In this document: piece by piece, positions 62,281 to 64,000 of the stretch | Position numbering within the stretch: the first letter of the stretch is position 1 | How the letters are laid out: every line of letters starts with the position of its first letter | NCBI GenBank assembly: GCA_007750655.1 | Contig: CP036290.1 | Coordinates: forward strand, 1,860,001 to 1,924,000 | Length of the DNA: 64,000 nucleotides | Direction of reading: 5' to 3' | Source of the DNA: Rohdeia mirabilis | GTDB lineage: Bacteria > Planctomycetota > UBA1135 > GCA-002686595 | Position numbers and translations under genes: made by a program | Notes under the pieces: generated by a model | What the model saw: the letters and a program-made list of their open reading frames with translations, nothing else | Told to the model about the DNA's origin: nothing | Databases searched by the model: none

Positions 62281-63144
62281 GTGGAGATCGCACCCGGACC
62301 CCATCGCCCGACCGCCGACGTGGCTCGCGCCGCCGCGTCGCTCGAACTCGTGTGGCGTCCGTCGACCGGTACGGGGACCAGCGGCGAGCGCCTCGGACGC
62401 TCGCTCGGCGCCAGTTCCGAGTTCGCCGAGCACCGCAGCTACGCGCCGGGCGACGACGTGCGCCACATCGATTGGCGCGTGTTCGCCCGTTCGGACCAGC
62501 TGATGGTGCGCGCGTTCCGCGAGGAGATCGCGCCCCGGCTCGACGTCGTGCTCGACCTGTCGCGCTCGCTCGCCGTCGACGCGCAGAAGGCGGGCGGCGC
62601 GGTCGACCTGGCCGCGCTGTGGGTGGCCTGGGGACGCAGCGCGGGATTCGCGACGCGACTGCTCGCGCTCGACGGTTCGCTGCGCACGGTCTCACCGGCC
62701 GAACTGGCGAGCGACGGCCTCGTCTTCGACGGTCGCCTGCCGCTCGAACGGGCGCTGGACCCGCTCGCCGGACTCTCCGCCGGTGGCGTGCGCGTGGTGA
62801 TCAGCGACTGGATGACGCCGGTGCCCGCCCAGGACTTGTTCACACGCGCTTTCGCTCGCGCGTCGGCGGGACTGGCCCTCGCGGTCTGGCACGCGGACGA
62901 GCTGGCGCCGCCCTCCGAAGGCGCGTTGCGGCTCGTCGACGCGGAGACCGGAGCGGAGCGCGAGGTGGAGTTCGACGGCGCGCGGCGCGAACGCTTCACG
63001 AAGCGACTCGAACGCTGGCGGGAGGACCTCGCCGCGGGCGCGCGGCACGCGGGCGTCCCGTTCGTCGAGTGGCCCGTGCCCGTGGACCTGGTCGTCGGCG
63101 CGCGCGACCGGCTCGGTCCGCTCGGACTGGTCGGCGCGCAGTAG
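62281..63144 (+). CDS. DUF58-domain protein
   Basis: A 287-residue VWA-like DUF58 protein. The diagnostic segment SEFAEHRSYAPGDDVRHIDWRVFARSDQLMVRAFREE lies about residues 45-80 (only its parts are quoted here), followed by LDVVLDLSRSLAVD, the MIDAS-like strand. DUF58 proteins partner MoxR ATPases. Here the usual long membrane N-terminus is absent, so it is a short soluble form. The GTG at 62281 is chosen; 69 bp separate it from the permease. No separate BatA/BatB-type VWA protein occurs in the operon. Confidence 0.87.
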   Translation: MEIAPGPHRPTADVARAAASLELVWRPSTGTGTSGERLGRSLGASSEFAEHRSYAPGDDVRHIDWRVFARSDQLMVRAFREEIAPRLDVVLDLSRSLAVDAQKAGGAVDLAALWVAWGRSAGFATRLLALDGSLRTVSPAELASDGLVFDGRLPLERALDPLAGLSAGGVRVVISDWMTPVPAQDLFTRAFARASAGLALAVWHADELAPPSEGALRLVDAETGAEREVEFDGARRERFTKRLERWREDLAAGARHAGVPFVEWPVPVDLVVGARDRLGPLGLVGAQ

Positions 63145-63448
63145 GCGGGTCCACTCGATCGGAGTGCGCGAAGGCGCTCGGGGGCCGACGCGAGGGAGTC
63201 GGACGCTGAGAGCCTCCCCCGATACCGTGAGCGAGTGGTGGCAGCTCGCACCTCGCGACCACGGGCTCGTTCGCTGTGACACGAAGGCGGCACGACGGCA
63301 CTGCCCTGTGCCGAGTGCTGCGGCCCACGCGTGTTCCCGTGGGTGGGTGGGGCCCGCTCGCGCCGACCCGGCGAGCTTCGCACTGCCGCCGACTTTCTGG
63401 GAACGAGCAGTTGCCGACCCGGTGGTACGCGGGTAGGTTCGCTCGCCC
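63145..63448. other. Intergenic region before the trp leader
   Basis: 304 bases with no supported gene. The 3' end holds the candidate trp promoter (63411-63439). Confidence 0.4.
63411..63439 (+). promoter_or_regulatory. candidate promoter of the trp leader
   Basis: TTGCCG (63411-63416), a 17-nt spacer, and TAGGTT (63434-63439). The ATG of the leader peptide is 9 nt after the -10-like hexamer, so the transcript would be leaderless or nearly so. Confidence 0.45.
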
Positions 63449-63574
63449 ATGCTCCGCACCCAACATGCCCACCCGGTCCGCGCGATCGCTCCCTCGACCA
63501 GCCTCCAGCTGGCCGAGGTCGAGTGCGTGCTCGTCCAGTGGTGGTGGCGATCCGGGCCCGGAGCACGAGGCTAG
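63449..63574 (+). CDS. trpL: trp operon leader peptide with three consecutive Trp codons
   Basis: A 41-codon frame starting ATG at 63449, ending TAG at 63572-63574. Its C-terminal part reads VLVQWWWRSGPGARG, with TGG TGG TGG at 63539-63547. Three adjacent Trp codons are very unlikely by chance in so short a frame placed upstream of a TrpE-like gene. It would act as a sensor: ribosomes stall at the Trp codons when charged tRNA-Trp is scarce and change the RNA fold downstream. A shorter form could start at GTG 63527 (15 residues). No other product is expected. Confidence 0.7.
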   Translation: MLRTQHAHPVRAIAPSTSLQLAEVECVLVQWWWRSGPGARG

Positions 63575-63635
63575 GACGCACCACACACGTCCTGATGCCA
63601 GCTCACGGGCCCTGGAAGCACAGCTTCCGGGGCCC
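63573..63635 (+). promoter_or_regulatory. candidate trp attenuator hairpins
   Basis: Hairpin 1: AGGACG (63573-63578) with CGTCCT (63588-63593). Hairpin 2: GGGCCC-T-GGAAGC (63607-63619) with GCTTCC-G-GGGCCC (63623-63635), 13 pairs with one T-G and a 3-nt loop. A third GGGCCC at 63554-63559, right after the Trp codons, can pair with either arm, offering an alternative fold. The T tract after hairpin 2 is weak (TTT at 63643-63645). Confidence 0.5.
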
Positions 63636-63775
63636 GCTCTCGTTTCCAAGCTTCTCACCACTCGTGTGCTCGCCCGAGGGCGCACGTCTCGCAACTCAAC
63701 GGAACCCACCATGAACTCCACTCGACCGACCACCAGGAGCGATTCGCGACCCGCCGCAGCGGCAGGCGGTGCGCC

Positions 63776-64000
63776 ATGGACCGCCTCGCACAATCCGACG
63801 TGCGCTTCGCCGAGCGCTACCGCATCGCCACACGGACGCTCCCAGCCGACCTCCTGACCCCGGTTCGCGCCGCTCGATGCCTTCGAGCGGCCGGGCATCG
63901 AGTGTGCCTGCTCGAGTCGGTCGATGGACCCGGAGCACTCGCGCACCACACCTTCTGCGCACTGGATCCGGAGGGTGGTCTCAGGTCGGACGACAACGGG
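63776..64000 (+). CDS. trpE: anthranilate synthase component I, N-terminal fragment cut by window end
   Basis: Seventy-five codons from the ATG at 63776 run open to the window edge. The sequence fits the N-terminal domain of TrpE/PabB enzymes: ADLLTPVRAARCLRAAGHRVCLLESVDGPGALAHHTF followed by CALDPEGG (quoted in parts), corresponding to the TPV and LLES motifs that form the tryptophan feedback site. It would make anthranilate from chorismate and glutamine-derived ammonia. The upstream leader peptide with three Trp codons strongly supports TrpE over PabB or MenF. An upstream ATG at 63711 is in another frame that stops after 48 codons. Confidence 0.65.
   Translation, partial: MDRLAQSDVRFAERYRIATRTLPADLLTPVRAARCLRAAGHRVCLLESVDGPGALAHHTFCALDPEGGLRSDDNG

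Noticed and set aside
63711..63857. A 48-codon frame starting ATG 63711 as the gene after the trp leader
   Set aside because: It has no recognisable sequence and overlaps the TrpE-like frame from ATG 63776, which matches TrpE motifs.

Overview
The window is a very GC-rich (roughly 70 % by eye) bacterial chromosome segment with dense, tightly packed genes and many 4-nt stop/start overlaps. No rRNA, tRNA, IS element or CRISPR array was recognised. Several lipoprotein sulfatase-like proteins, peptidoglycan genes, a head-to-head hydrocarbon (ole) locus, VCBS-repeat surface proteins and a MoxR/DUF58/ABC operon together suggest a member of the Planctomycetota or a related lineage. That assignment is inference from gene content, not from a marker gene.

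Layout. 1-2.6 kb: end of a cell-wall cluster (murC cut by the window edge, murB, a DUF1289 protein). 3.1-7.8 kb: thrS coupled to two sulfatase-like lipoproteins. 7.9-11.2 kb: a secreted unknown and a third, degenerate sulfatase paralogue. 11.2-23.7 kb (minus strand): the centrepiece, a 12-gene block with oleA, a GbsR/MarR-type regulator, a beta-ketoacyl synthase, an acyl carrier protein, two CrtI-like FAD oxidoreductases, FabZ-like and FabI-like enzymes, a phosphopantetheinyl transferase, then oleB, oleC and oleD. It looks like a dedicated acyl-ACP and desaturase assembly line feeding the OleABCD head-to-head condensation route, with an A/T-rich palindromic operator next to the regulator. 23.8-37.4 kb: housekeeping and transport genes (dinB, a 14-repeat FG-GAP lipoprotein, polA, rhomboid, MATE, DUF368, recJ, CDF transporter).

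37.5-40.0 kb: selA and selD, where selD itself has an in-frame UGA at the catalytic position and so probably encodes selenocysteine. 39.8-46.6 kb: a glycerophosphodiesterase-like gene, a fourth sulfatase paralogue and three glycosyltransferases, all broken by small indels, many in G runs. Intact family motifs continue across each break, so sequencing or assembly error is the likeliest cause. 47.7-51.2 kb (minus): a small membrane protein, a fifth sulfatase-like lipoprotein, another glycosyltransferase and an unknown. 51.4-54.1 kb: a 2Fe-2S ferredoxin, ElbB-like protein, membrane protein and PQQ-type sugar dehydrogenase. 54.1-63.1 kb: an operon with a membrane/coiled-coil protein, MoxR ATPase, a membrane-anchored unknown, an ABC ATPase and permease, and a DUF58 protein. 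63.4-64.0 kb: a trp leader peptide with three consecutive Trp codons, candidate attenuator hairpins, and the first 75 codons of a TrpE-like gene cut by the window edge.

Regulation. Six start codons are preceded at 6-9 nt by a TAnnnT hexamer, the spacing expected of leaderless transcripts; other genes instead use coupled starts inside operons.
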